Notes: a model not told the origin generated them from the sequence alone. A DNA stretch of 24,894 nt from Thermocaproicibacter sp002397355 (GCA_036830905.1 DAISNS010000017.1:1-24894), one strand, 5' to 3'. Numbered from the stretch's first letter, positions 16,885 through 23,972 are shown. Numbers and translations are program-made.

Positions 16885-16969
16885 GCGGGTATGGCGAAAT
16901 TGGCAGACGCGCAGGATTTAGGTTCCTGTGCCGCAAGGCATAAGAGTTCGAGTCTCTTTACCCGCACCA
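16885..16969 (+). tRNA. tRNA-Leu (anticodon UAG)
   Basis: This is an 85-nt class II tRNA. The acceptor GCGGGTA (16885-16891) pairs with TACCCGC (16959-16965). The discriminator is A and CCA is encoded (16967-16969). The anticodon stem CAGGA/TCCTG encloses TTTAGGT, giving anticodon TAG, which reads CUN leucine codons. The long variable arm TGCCGCAAGGCA and the GTTCGAGTC T-loop are leucine-type features. Confidence 0.97.
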
Positions 16970-16975
16970 GTCGAG

Positions 16976-17010
16976 AGCCTCGACACGCAATTTGCGTATC
17001 GGGGCTTTTA
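16976..17010 (+). terminator. Terminator of tRNA-Leu
   Basis: A 15-nt arm (16976-16990) pairs with 16992-17006 with one mismatch and one G-T pair. It is followed by a T-rich stretch (TTTTATTGTTTT). Confidence 0.75.
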
Positions 17011-17095
17011 TTGTTTTCACTTTCGGTGCTTGCGTGCTTATCTGCATCTAAATCGCGCAAATGGCGCAGATGATAGAGAGGGGAGAGCGGAGTGG

Positions 17096-17187
17096 TTTTC
17101 AACATATCAACAACATTTCTACAGACGGTTGTAATTCACGTACTTTCAACACTTTCAACCGCGTTTTCAACATCTTGTTGTTGACAA
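17096..17187 (+). repeat. Cluster of DnaA-box-like TTTTCAACA repeats
   Basis: Two identical 9-mers TTTTCAACA (17096-17104, 17164-17172) flank ATATCAACA (17104-17112) and a tandem CTTTCAACA/CTTTCAACC (17143-17160). One inverted copy TTGTCAACA lies at 17179-17187 on the minus strand. These are one base from the DnaA box TTTTCCACA, and an exact TTTTCCACA follows at 17353-17361. The stretch has no gene. I see nothing in 17188-17311. Confidence 0.5.
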
Positions 17188-17311
17188 CCGGAAATCAGCT
17201 AAATCGTGAGCCCGGGCGGGTTCCTTCTTGATTCGATCATTGCATATTGGCGGAAAAGCTTTCCTCCACTCCCGCGTCTCCAAAACGATCGCAAAGCAAA
17301 AACCGCCAATA

Positions 17312-17340
17312 TTGACAATACTGGGAATCTATGATATGAT
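17312..17340 (+). promoter_or_regulatory. Strong sigma-A promoter of the DUF1538-PII operon
   Basis: Perfect TTGACA (17312-17317) and TATGAT (17335-17340) are 17 bases apart. Transcription should start near 17347, leaving an untranslated leader of about 234 bases. Confidence 0.8.
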
Positions 17341-17346
17341 TTTATA

Positions 17347-17580
17347 GGATAGTTTTCCACAGTGCGTTTTCCGCTGAGAGAATCGGCGGAATATTTTTTA
17401 ATAGGCAAACTGCGGGGCGGCGGAAAGAGCACGCGCTTTCCACACGCGAAAGCTCCGGAAATGTCTGGAGGCGGGCTGCCGCTTTTTTGCCCGGCCGCTT
17501 TCCGTTGCTGCCCGCGCAAAGAAGAAGGGAGGCTCCCCGCGACAGAGAAACGAAGCTGCATACGGATTTAGGAGGGATTC
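17347..17580 (+). promoter_or_regulatory. Structured leader with terminator-like hairpin ahead of DUF1538 gene
   Basis: GGAAAG (17422-17427) can pair with CTTTCC (17436-17441), or the same CTTTC can pair with GAAAGC (17448-17453), giving two exclusive hairpins. Downstream, AGGCGG-GCTG-CCGCTT (17469-17484) is a short stem with a G-T pair followed by TTTT, resembling an intrinsic terminator about 95 bases before the start codon. No known riboswitch class is recognised. AGGAGGG at the 3' end is the ribosome-binding site. Confidence 0.4.
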
Positions 17581-19212
17581 ATGAAGACGGTACGCGTCCT
17601 GAAAGAAGTGTTTTTATCGTCCATTCCCCTTGCCGCGGTTATCATCATCGTCTGCGTTTTTATTGCGCCGATGGAAGACGCGTTTTCCTATGTCAAGCTG
17701 GGCGTCGGTTATGGATGCGTCGTGCTCGGCCAGGCGATTTTCCTTGTGGGCCTCGATTCCAGCATTCTGCCGATCGGCAGGCTGGTGGGGGAGTCGCTGG
17801 GAAAGATGAAAAAAATAGTCTGGGTTGTTTTTTTCGGCCTTCTGTTCGGATTCCTGGCGACGGTCGCCGAACCGGCTTTGGCGGTGCTGGCGCGGCAGAC
17901 CCATATGATCGTGCCCGAGGTGAGCGAACCCCTGTTTGTCTGGGCCACGAGCGCGGGCGTCGGCATGTTCGTCGGTTTTGCCCTGTTCCGGATCGTCAGG
18001 GACCTGAATATCAAGACGGTGTTTACGGCGCTTTATCTCGTCGTATTCCTGACGGCTGTTTTTGTCCCGGAGGAATTCCTCGCCCTGGCTTTCGACGGCA
18101 GCGGCGCGACCACCGGAGATGTTTCGGTTCCCTTCATCCTGTCCCTTGGCCTCGGCGTTTCCTCCACGCTGTCGAAGCGAAAGACGAACGAAGACATCTT
18201 CGGCATCATCGGGATCGCCTCGGTGGGCCCCATCCTGGCGATATTCGCTTACGGCATCCTCTTAAAAGCGGCGAACGGGGGAAGCGTTCCCCTGGCCGGA
18301 AAATACGACCCCGGCGCGGCGGAAAGCTTTGCGGATGTTGTGGCGACGAATCTGCGCAGCGTGGCTCTGGCGCTTTTGCCGGTGGTGATCGTGTTCCTGC
18401 CGTTCCAGTTTTTTTCCGTCAGGCTTTCCGGAAATGAATTGAAAAGAATCCTGCTGGGGACGGTCCCCGTATTTTGCGGCCTGCTTATTTTTTTGTCGGG
18501 CATCGATTCCGGGTTTGCGTTTGCGGGGAAATACATCGGGGAGGTCTTTCTGGACGCCGCCCGGCCCGCATGGTTCAAGTGGCTGCTGCTTCCCGTCGGA
18601 TTTTTCCTGGGGGCCTCGATCACCCTGTCGGAGCCGGCGGTCACCGTTTTGGGCGGGCAGCTGGAGGAGATCACCAACGGCCATATCGGGGCGATGACGA
18701 TACGCATCACCCTTGCGCTGGGCATAGGCTGCGCTTCGGTCCTGTCGGTCGTCAAATCCCTGACGCAGATCAACATCCTCTGGTTTCTGATTCCGCTTTA
18801 CGCGGCGGCGCTGATTATGATGAGGTTTACCTCCACGCTTTTCGTGGGCCTGGCATTTGACTCGGGCGGCGTCACGGGCGGGGCGCTGACGTCGGCGTTC
18901 CTGACGCCGCTCACCCTTGGGATCGCTCAGGCCGTGGCTGTTTCGGCGGGGCCGGACGCCCGCTCGGTCCTGACCAACGGATTCGGCGTCATCGCCTTGA
19001 TATCCGTCACCCCGCTGATCGCCGTTCAGACGTTGGGCATTGTTTATGATGTCCGGTCGAAAAAGGCCGGACGGCTTTCGGACGAAAACGAGCTTTCCGA
19101 TCTGAAAGCGCTGGTTTCGCATCCCGACGGTGCGGATGCGGAAGAGACCGGCTGTGGTGAGGAAACAACGGAAGACCTGCCTTCGGAAGGAGTTGTCAAT
19201 GGAGAGGAATAA
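17581..19212 (+). CDS. DUF1538 multi-pass membrane protein, two tandem repeats
   Basis: This 543-residue integral membrane protein has two homologous halves. Matching motifs: GLDSSILPIG (57-66) and GIDSGFAFAG (307-316); AEPALAVL (96-103) and SEPAVTVL (350-357); FDGSGATTGD (171-180) and FDSGGVTGGA (426-435); FGIIGIASVGPI (207-218) and FGVIALISVTPL (468-479). Conserved Asp, Glu and Gly in membrane segments and the internal repeat suggest a transporter or channel. The family (DUF1538) has no established substrate that I know of. A hydrophilic, acidic C-terminal tail (about 494-543) could be cytosolic. The start has AGGAGGG seven bases upstream. The end overlaps the first PII-like gene by 14 bases, so the three genes form an operon in which the PII proteins probably control this protein, much as GlnK controls AmtB. 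Confidence 0.88.
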   Translation: MKTVRVLKEVFLSSIPLAAVIIIVCVFIAPMEDAFSYVKLGVGYGCVVLGQAIFLVGLDSSILPIGRLVGESLGKMKKIVWVVFFGLLFGFLATVAEPALAVLARQTHMIVPEVSEPLFVWATSAGVGMFVGFALFRIVRDLNIKTVFTALYLVVFLTAVFVPEEFLALAFDGSGATTGDVSVPFILSLGLGVSSTLSKRKTNEDIFGIIGIASVGPILAIFAYGILLKAANGGSVPLAGKYDPGAAESFADVVATNLRSVALALLPVVIVFLPFQFFSVRLSGNELKRILLGTVPVFCGLLIFLSGIDSGFAFAGKYIGEVFLDAARPAWFKWLLLPVGFFLGASITLSEPAVTVLGGQLEEITNGHIGAMTIRITLALGIGCASVLSVVKSLTQINILWFLIPLYAAALIMMRFTSTLFVGLAFDSGGVTGGALTSAFLTPLTLGIAQAVAVSAGPDARSVLTNGFGVIALISVTPLIAVQTLGIVYDVRSKKAGRLSDENELSDLKALVSHPDGADAEETGCGEETTEDLPSEGVVNGEE

Positions 19213-19531
19213 GCAGTTGGAGAGAGAGGGAGCGGTGTATTTTCTGACGCTGATCGCGGGGCGCAAGCAAAAGGACGATCTTCTGCACGCGCTGTCGGAG
19301 CTGCATGTGCCCCTGACGAACGTGGTTTACGGGAAGGGAGGGGCCGAGGCAAATTACCTGAAAAATGTCTTTGGCCTGGTGCCGGAGGAAAATAAGGTCG
19401 TGATCACCTGCTTGCTGACCCGCGGCCAATCCGACGCGGTGCTCAGGATGCTGGTTGAAAAATTCGATTTTGACAAGCCGAACACAGGCGTCGCTTTTAC
19501 CGTGCCTGTCGATCGGATGCCGTTTGAATGA
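19199..19531 (+). CDS. PII-like signalling protein 1
   Basis: The 110-residue protein fits the PII (GlnB/GlnK) ferredoxin-like fold: strand AVYFLTLIAG, a helix KQKDDLLHALSELHV, a T-loop-like segment VVYGKGGAEANYLKNVFGLVPEENK (43-67), strand VVITCLLT, helix and a final GVAFTVPVDRM. It lacks the classical GlnB T-loop (GRQKG...Y51) and B-loop consensus, so it belongs to a divergent PII branch. It may bind a nucleotide at the subunit interface and a partner membrane protein through its T-loop. The start at 19199 has AAGGAG six bases upstream and lies within the end of the DUF1538 gene. Upstream in-frame ATGs would lie deeper in that gene with no ribosome-binding site. Confidence 0.8.
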   Translation: MERNKQLEREGAVYFLTLIAGRKQKDDLLHALSELHVPLTNVVYGKGGAEANYLKNVFGLVPEENKVVITCLLTRGQSDAVLRMLVEKFDFDKPNTGVAFTVPVDRMPFE

Positions 19532-19544
19532 TTGGGGAATAAAC

Positions 19545-19874
19545 ATGGGACACGATAGTGGCGGAAAGGTGCTATATATCATTGTGAATGCCGGCTTTGC
19601 CGACGACGTCATAGAGATCGTGCGCGGCGCCGGCATTCGGGGCGCGACGATTTTAAATGCGCGGGGCGGTGGAACGCGGTATGAATCGTTCATGGGAATT
19701 ACCGTAGATTCCGAAAAAGACATGATTTTGTGCGTTACCGACGCGGCGACGTCGGAACGGGCAATGCAGGCCATCCGGGAAAAGGCGGGCATCAAGACGC
19801 CCGCGCACAGCATCTGTTTTACCCTGCCCGTCGACAAGACGGTGGGGGTCGACCTGCCGGAGGAAAGGGGATAG
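19545..19874 (+). CDS. PII-like signalling protein 2
   Basis: This 109-residue PII-fold protein starts 13 bases after its paralogue with GGGGA upstream. Elements in order: KVLYIIVNAG, helix FADDVIEIVRGAGIRG, T-loop-like ATILNARGGGTRYESFMGITVDSEKD (34-59), strand MILCVTDA, helix ATSERAMQAIREKAG and B/C-loop-like IKTPAHSICFTLPVDKTVG (83-101). Its GIRGATILNARG segment is nearer to canonical PII than protein 1, but the uridylylated Tyr context is absent. The two proteins share the xFTxPVD ending and are diverged duplicates. They might form hetero-oligomers gating DUF1538; this is inference. Confidence 0.82.
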   Translation: MGHDSGGKVLYIIVNAGFADDVIEIVRGAGIRGATILNARGGGTRYESFMGITVDSEKDMILCVTDAATSERAMQAIREKAGIKTPAHSICFTLPVDKTVGVDLPEERG

Positions 19875-19879
19875 GGCTG

Positions 19880-19927
19880 CCGCCCGCGGGGGAGCGGCGG
19901 GGTCCGGCGCCGCCGCGCGGATTTTTT
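19880..19927 (+). terminator. Terminator of the DUF1538-PII operon
   Basis: GCGGCGG (19894-19900) pairs with CCGCCGC (19910-19916). A further GC-rich outer pairing is possible. A TTTTTT tract follows at 19922-19927. Confidence 0.7.
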
Positions 19928-19939
19928 ATAAAGTTCTTT

Positions 19940-19967
19940 CACACTGTTATCGTGCGAAAATAGTGTG
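19940..19967 (+). repeat. Inverted repeat upstream of the MFS gene
   Basis: CACACT (19940-19945) and AGTGTG (19962-19967) are 16 bases apart, in the AT-rich segment between the preceding terminator and the transporter gene. It may mark an operator in the promoter region; no clean -35/-10 pair is visible. Confidence 0.3.
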
Positions 19968-20071
19968 GTAGGATTGCAGCGTTGCGGCAATTTCCAAGGC
20001 GTGCGGAGAAGGTGCGCGGCCCGCCGCGATGACGGCGGAACGCCGTGCGGCCGGGAAATGGAGCCGTAAAA

Positions 20072-21271
20072 TTGGGAAAAACGAGACTCGGAGAGAATTA
20101 CAACTGGACGATTTACGCCTGCTTTATCGCGTATGTCATCCAGGCCATCGCGGGGAATTTCGCCCCGCTGCTGTTTTTGACGTTCCGGAACACCTATGGG
20201 ATTCCGATTGAGAAGATCTCCCTGCTGATCACCCTGGTCTTCGGGGTTCAGCTTCTGGTCGACTTTCTTTCCGCCGTGTTTGTGAGCAAAATCGGCTACC
20301 GCACCGCGATGATTGCGGCGGACTGCCTCACGGCGGTTGGGTTTGTCCTGCTGGGGGTCCTTCCGCTGCGCGTGGACCCGTTTGCCGGCCTGGTGACCGC
20401 GTCGGTGGTTTTCGCGCTGGGCAGCGGACTGATGGAGGTTCTCGTCAGCCCGATTGTGGAAGCGTGCCCCACGAAGCGGAAGTCTGCGGCCATGAGCCTT
20501 CTGCATTCGTTCTACAGCTGGGGCGTAGCCGGCGTGATTCTGCTTTCCACGGCTTTTTTTGCGCTGTTCGGAATTCGGAACTGGCCGGTTCTTGCGTGCC
20601 TTTGGGGCGTCGTTCCGGCGGTGGACCTGCTTTTGTTCCTCGTCGTGCCGATCCGGTCCGTGGAGGAGACGGGGGAAAAAGCGCCGGCGCGCAGGCTGTT
20701 CCGGAGCGGGAAGTTCTGGATCATGATGCTGCTGATGCTGTGCGCGGGTGCGTGCGAGCAGTCGGTCAGCCAGTGGGCGTCCGCCTTTGCGGAAGCCGGG
20801 CTCGGCGTGACCAAGGCTGTGGGCGACCTGGCCGGGCCGTGCGCGTTTGCGCTGCTGATGGGTGTTTCCCGGGTGTTTTACGCGAAGAACAGCGAGCGGA
20901 TTTCGCTGCTGCCGTTTATGACGCTCAGCGGCATCCTCTGCCTTGTCAGCTATCTGATGGCGTCGCTCGCGACCGCCCCGGTGATCGGCCTGCTGGGATG
21001 CGCTCTCTGCGGGCTTTCCGTCGGGGTCCTGTGGCCCGGGACGTTCTCGCTTTCCGCGGCGGATCTCAAGGGCGGGACCGCGATGTTCGCGCTGCTGGCG
21101 CTGGCCGGCGACCTCGGCTGCGGCGGCGGGCCGGCCTACGTCGGCATGGTGGCGGGCCGTTTCGGGGGAGACCTGAAAAAGGGCCTGCTCGCGGCGACCG
21201 TTTTCCCGGTGCTGCTCCTTGCCGCGCTGGCGCTGTGCTCGCGCCGGGGAAAGGTTCGGGAAAAGGCTTAA
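20072..21271 (+). CDS. Major facilitator superfamily transporter
   Basis: The 399-residue protein has about 12 hydrophobic segments. The N-terminal YNWTIYACFIAYVIQAIAGNF is a first helix, and the loop between helices 2 and 3 has VSKIGYRTAM, a degenerate MFS motif A. A central cytoplasmic loop (VEETGEKAPARRLFRSGKFW) separates two six-helix halves. Segment SVSQWASAFAEAGLGV and WPGTFSLSAADLKGG resemble the sugar/fucose-permease-like MFS branch, but the substrate cannot be set. I chose the TTG start at 20072 because GGAG lies 8 bases upstream and the N-terminus then begins MGKTRLGENYNW; an in-frame GTG at 20045 is the alternative. It is a single-gene unit between two terminators. Confidence 0.82.
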   Translation: MGKTRLGENYNWTIYACFIAYVIQAIAGNFAPLLFLTFRNTYGIPIEKISLLITLVFGVQLLVDFLSAVFVSKIGYRTAMIAADCLTAVGFVLLGVLPLRVDPFAGLVTASVVFALGSGLMEVLVSPIVEACPTKRKSAAMSLLHSFYSWGVAGVILLSTAFFALFGIRNWPVLACLWGVVPAVDLLLFLVVPIRSVEETGEKAPARRLFRSGKFWIMMLLMLCAGACEQSVSQWASAFAEAGLGVTKAVGDLAGPCAFALLMGVSRVFYAKNSERISLLPFMTLSGILCLVSYLMASLATAPVIGLLGCALCGLSVGVLWPGTFSLSAADLKGGTAMFALLALAGDLGCGGGPAYVGMVAGRFGGDLKKGLLAATVFPVLLLAALALCSRRGKVREKA

Positions 21272-21286
21272 AAAACATAAGAAAAA

Positions 21287-21325
21287 CACGAAAAAGGGAA
21301 GCCACGGCGGCTTCCCTTTTTCGTG
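21287..21325. terminator. Bidirectional terminator
   Basis: A perfect 17-bp stem (21287-21303 with 21309-21325) with a 5-base loop has A5 and T5 tracts inside the stem arms. It sits between convergent MFS and Lrp genes and can serve both strands. Confidence 0.9.
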
Positions 21326-21381
21326 CATGCCCGGGCCGGATGTATGACCTTTTTTCTGCGCCTAGAAAACGGCGGACGCGC

Positions 21382-21834
21382 CTATCCGCAGCCCGTCGCG
21401 CTGCGGATATCCACGCCGCGCGGCTCCACGGGCGTTGAGAAGACGATCTGGGTGTCCGTCGGGCCGAACTTCTGAAGCCGCCCGATAAAGGCGTCCAGTT
21501 CCAGCGTGCTGGGGAAGATCACCTTGATGAGCATGGAGTATTTTCCGGTCACGCAATCGCATTCCACCACGTTCGGGCAGGCACGGATGAACGGGTAGAA
21601 GTCGGGTTTTTGCTGCGGCGACATCTGCAGATTGATGAACGCCTTGATGTGGTACCCGACTTTGAACGGATCCACAGAAGCGTGGTAGCCGCTGATGATT
21701 CCCCGTTCCTCCAGCTTTGCGATGCGGCTGGAGACCGCGGGCGGCGAGAGGAAAACGCGCCTTGCCAGCGCCTTGACGGGGGTGCGCGCGTTATCCTGAA
21801 GCGCGGCGATCAGCGCGGCGTCTGCCTGATCCAT
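21382..21834 (-). CDS. Lrp/AsnC-family transcriptional regulator
   Basis: This 150-residue protein has the Lrp/AsnC layout: N-terminal winged helix (DAALIAALQDNARTPVKALARRVFLSPPAVSSRIAKLEERGIISGYHASVDP, about 5-57) and a RAM ligand-binding domain (about 60-140; FINLQMSP, NVVECDCVTGKYSMLIKV). These bind amino acids and act as octameric or dimeric regulators. The ATG at 21834 has GGAGG seven bases upstream. It is divergent from aspA, so aspartate- or asparagine-responsive control of aspA and of itself is a sensible guess. It could also be a more global amino-acid regulator. Confidence 0.93.
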   Translation of the reverse strand: MDQADAALIAALQDNARTPVKALARRVFLSPPAVSSRIAKLEERGIISGYHASVDPFKVGYHIKAFINLQMSPQQKPDFYPFIRACPNVVECDCVTGKYSMLIKVIFPSTLELDAFIGRLQKFGPTDTQIVFSTPVEPRGVDIRSATGCG

Positions 21835-21961
21835 GATGGGCCTCCTTTGTCGTAAAACCTTTTCTTTTTATGGTTCAGCCGGCGGGAAACGCAGAAAAGA
21901 AAGCGCGGTGCGGCTGAATATGGATAAAATTCGGGCCGGACGCTGAAAAAGAAACGGTTTC

Positions 21962-21990
21962 ATTATAATTCGTGCGCCGGGATTTTTCAA
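21962..21990 (-). promoter_or_regulatory. Sigma-A promoter of the lrp-type gene
   Basis: On the minus strand TTGAAA (21985-21990) and TATAAT (21962-21967) are 17 bases apart, giving a leader of about 120 bases. The rest of the gene-free stretch 21835-22217 shows only the aspA promoter candidate. Confidence 0.7.
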
Positions 21991-22143
21991 GGGGCGCGCG
22001 GAGCACCCGTCTTCCCCCATGGTCCGAGAATTCCACCGCCCGCGAAGCCCGCTTTGTTTTTTAAAATTAGGGGGGGATTTTCTTTCGAAAAACAGGCGGA
22101 ACGCAGAGAGAAAGACGCTTCGCGCGGAAATCGGCAGAAAGCC

Positions 22144-22172
22144 TTTACGCTTCCGCCCGCAGATGGTAGCAT
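22144..22172 (+). promoter_or_regulatory. Candidate promoter of aspA
   Basis: TTTACG (22144-22149) and TAGCAT (22167-22172) are 17 bases apart, about 45 bases before the start codon. The hexamers are moderate matches, compatible with an activated promoter. Confidence 0.45.
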
Positions 22173-22217
22173 TGGTTTGCAGAGAAAAGGGCAGGGAGAA
22201 TTAGGAGGCGCTGACGG

Positions 22218-23687
22218 ATGAAAACCAGAACGGAGACCGATTATATCGGGAGCCTGGAGATCCCGGAGGACGCATACTACGGTGTGCAGTCGCTCCGCGC
22301 GAAAAATAATTTTGTGATGACCGGCAGGACGCTGGACCCCGTGTTCATCGAGTCGCTGACGCAGATCAAAAAGGCTGCGGCCGTCACGAACCGCGCCGCC
22401 GGCCGCCTGGCGCCGGAAAAGGCGGACGCGATCGTCCGTGCCTGCGACGAGATCCTCGCGGGAAAATTCCGGGACCAGTTCATCGTGGACCCCGTCCAGG
22501 GAGGAGCCGGCACCTCCGCCAACATGAATGCGAACGAAGTGATCGCGAACCGCGCGGCCGAACTGTTGGGCGGGCGGAAGGGGGACTATTCCGCCGTCCA
22601 CCCGAACGACGACGTGAACATGGCGCAGTCCACCAACGACGTGATTCCGACGGCGGGGAAGCTGACCGTGCTCCGGCTGCTTTCGCCCGCGGCGGCGGCG
22701 CTCGGACGCCTCGCGGAGGCGCTGGCCGCCAAAGCCGACGAATTCGACGACGTTTTGAAAATGGGGCGCACGCAGCTTCAGGACGCGGTTCCCATCCGCC
22801 TGGGGCAGGAATTCGCGGCTTACGCGGGCGTTGTGCGCAGGGACGCGGCCCGCCTCGGGCGCGTGCAGGACGAAATGCGCGCCGTCAGCCTCGGCGGCAC
22901 CGCCGTCGGCACCTCGCTGAACGCGTCGCCCTTTTATGTGGAGCATATCACGGAGAATCTGAGAAAAGCCACCGGCCTGGAATTGCGCCGCGCGGAGGAC
23001 CTGGTCGACGCGACGCAGAATCTGGACGGATTTACCGCCGTTTCCGGCGCGCTGAAATGCTGCGCCGTGGATCTTTCCAAGATCGCGAACGACCTGCGCC
23101 TTCTTTCCAGCGGGCCGCGTACGGGAATCATGGAGATCTCGCTTCCCGCCGTGCAGAACGGCTCTTCGATCATGCCGGGCAAGGTGAATCCCGTCATCCC
23201 GGAAGTCGTTTCCCAGGCGGCGTTCGATATCGCCGGGAACGATCTCACGATCACCATGGCCGCCGAAGCGGGGCAGCTGGAACTGAACGCTTTCGAGCCG
23301 GTGCTGTTTTACCGCCTGTTCGAATCCATCCGCTGCCTCAGAGGCGCGGTGAGCGCGTTTGCGGAGCGCTGCGTGGCGGGTATCAAAGCGAACCGCGGCG
23401 TCTGCCGCAGGCATTTGCAGGAAAGCGTCGGCACCGTTACCGCGCTCTGCCCGTACATCGGCTATGTGAGGTCGGCGCGGCTGGCGCGGGAATCACTGCG
23501 CAGCGGTGTCCCCGTGATGGAGCTTGCGGCGCGGGAAGGCGTGCTGAGCGGCCAAAAGCTGAGGGCGGTGCTGAACCCCGCCGCCATGACGGGAGCTTCC
23601 CGCGCGCGCCGGCGGGGAGTTTCCTGCGGCGCGGGGAAGCCGGAGGCGGACGGACCCGACGGACGCTTGAAAAAAGCGGCGGAGTGA
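22218..23687 (+). CDS. aspA: Aspartate ammonia-lyase
   Basis: AspA converts L-aspartate to fumarate and ammonia in the cytoplasm as a homotetramer. The 489 residues carry the class II fumarase/aspartase signatures: GGAGTSANMNANEV (95-108), HPNDDVNMAQSTNDVIPTA (128-146), and the catalytic loop GSSIMPGKVNPVIPEVV (314-330). VIPEVV after the loop, rather than TQCEA, points to aspartase over fumarase, as do the N-terminal IPEDAYYGVQSLRAKNNF and the C-terminal PYIGYVRSARLARESL. The protein is about 20 residues longer than usual, with a basic, low-complexity tail (about 460-489). AGGAGG lies nine bases upstream. It likely supplies fumarate for anaerobic respiration or fermentation and is controlled by the divergent Lrp-type gene. 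Confidence 0.93.
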   Translation: MKTRTETDYIGSLEIPEDAYYGVQSLRAKNNFVMTGRTLDPVFIESLTQIKKAAAVTNRAAGRLAPEKADAIVRACDEILAGKFRDQFIVDPVQGGAGTSANMNANEVIANRAAELLGGRKGDYSAVHPNDDVNMAQSTNDVIPTAGKLTVLRLLSPAAAALGRLAEALAAKADEFDDVLKMGRTQLQDAVPIRLGQEFAAYAGVVRRDAARLGRVQDEMRAVSLGGTAVGTSLNASPFYVEHITENLRKATGLELRRAEDLVDATQNLDGFTAVSGALKCCAVDLSKIANDLRLLSSGPRTGIMEISLPAVQNGSSIMPGKVNPVIPEVVSQAAFDIAGNDLTITMAAEAGQLELNAFEPVLFYRLFESIRCLRGAVSAFAERCVAGIKANRGVCRRHLQESVGTVTALCPYIGYVRSARLARESLRSGVPVMELAAREGVLSGQKLRAVLNPAAMTGASRARRRGVSCGAGKPEADGPDGRLKKAAE

Positions 23688-23710
23688 CGCGGCGCGACAC
23701 TCCGCCGCTT
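23674..23710. repeat. GC-rich hairpin over the aspA stop codon
   Basis: A 13-bp perfect inverted repeat (23674-23686 with 23698-23710) has an 11-base loop. The left arm runs into the aspA TGA. It lacks a T tract, so it may be an mRNA-stabilising or pausing structure. Confidence 0.5.
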
Positions 23711-23717
23711 CATGAAA

Positions 23718-23759
23718 AAATGCCGGAAGACACCGTCAACGCAGCGCCTTCCGGCATTT
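23718..23759. terminator. Bidirectional terminator
   Basis: AAATGCCGGAAG (23718-23729) pairs with CTTCCGGCATTT (23748-23759). On the minus strand it is followed by a T6 run, making it a strong terminator for the small minus-strand gene and a weaker one for aspA. Confidence 0.8.
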
Positions 23760-23786
23760 CGTTTCAATGTTGGCGGCCGGTTTCTC

Positions 23787-23972
23787 TCAGCCGGCGATGG
23801 CGGGCTTTACACCCTTCCGGAACGCGTTGGACGGGGACTCCGGCACGTTTTCTTCGCGCGCGGCTTTCTCCAGAAGAGCGTCGAGCGCAATCTGGAACGC
23901 TTCGCTTCCGCCGTTCAAAGCCGCAAAATCCACAACGCGCTGCAGGTATCTGATCGCTTCCTGAGTTGTCAT
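23787..23972 (-). CDS. Small hypothetical protein (61 residues)
   Basis: I do not recognise a named family. The protein is soluble and mostly helical (MTTQEAIRYLQRVVDF, SEAFQIALDALLEKA), with no membrane segment and no cysteines. The length, the EA-x-Q-IALDAL helix and the near-acidic composition resemble short conserved Clostridia proteins of unknown role. The start has GAGGTGA six bases upstream, a strong promoter lies about 75 bases further and a good terminator follows. That complete set of signals supports a real single-gene unit. Confidence 0.7.
   Translation of the reverse strand: MTTQEAIRYLQRVVDFAALNGGSEAFQIALDALLEKAAREENVPESPSNAFRKGVKPAIAG

Noticed and set aside
16891..17073. Open frame of 60 codons beginning MAKLADAQDLGS
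   Set aside because: It is a reading of tRNA-Leu and its terminator; frames of this kind are a known artefact of leucine tRNAs.
16885..17300. Integrated element using the tRNA-Leu 3' end as attachment site
   Set aside because: No integrase and no duplicated tRNA 3' end is seen in the window.
17353..17361. Chromosomal replication origin
   Set aside because: DnaA-box-like sites are present, but dnaA, dnaN, rpmH and parA/B neighbours and an AT-rich unwinding element are missing.
17373..17379. TPP riboswitch, from a CTGAGAG element in the leader
   Set aside because: The rest of the thi-box consensus is absent and the downstream gene is not thiamine related.
19196..21328. 710-codon minus-strand frame
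   Set aside because: It is antisense to the PII-like and MFS genes, which have clear ribosome-binding sites and family motifs.
21987..23414. 475-codon minus-strand frame
   Set aside because: It is a shadow of aspA.
22218..23687. Class II fumarase
   Set aside because: The GKVNPVIPEVV loop and N-terminal motifs are those of aspartase, not the GKVNPTQCEA form of FumC.
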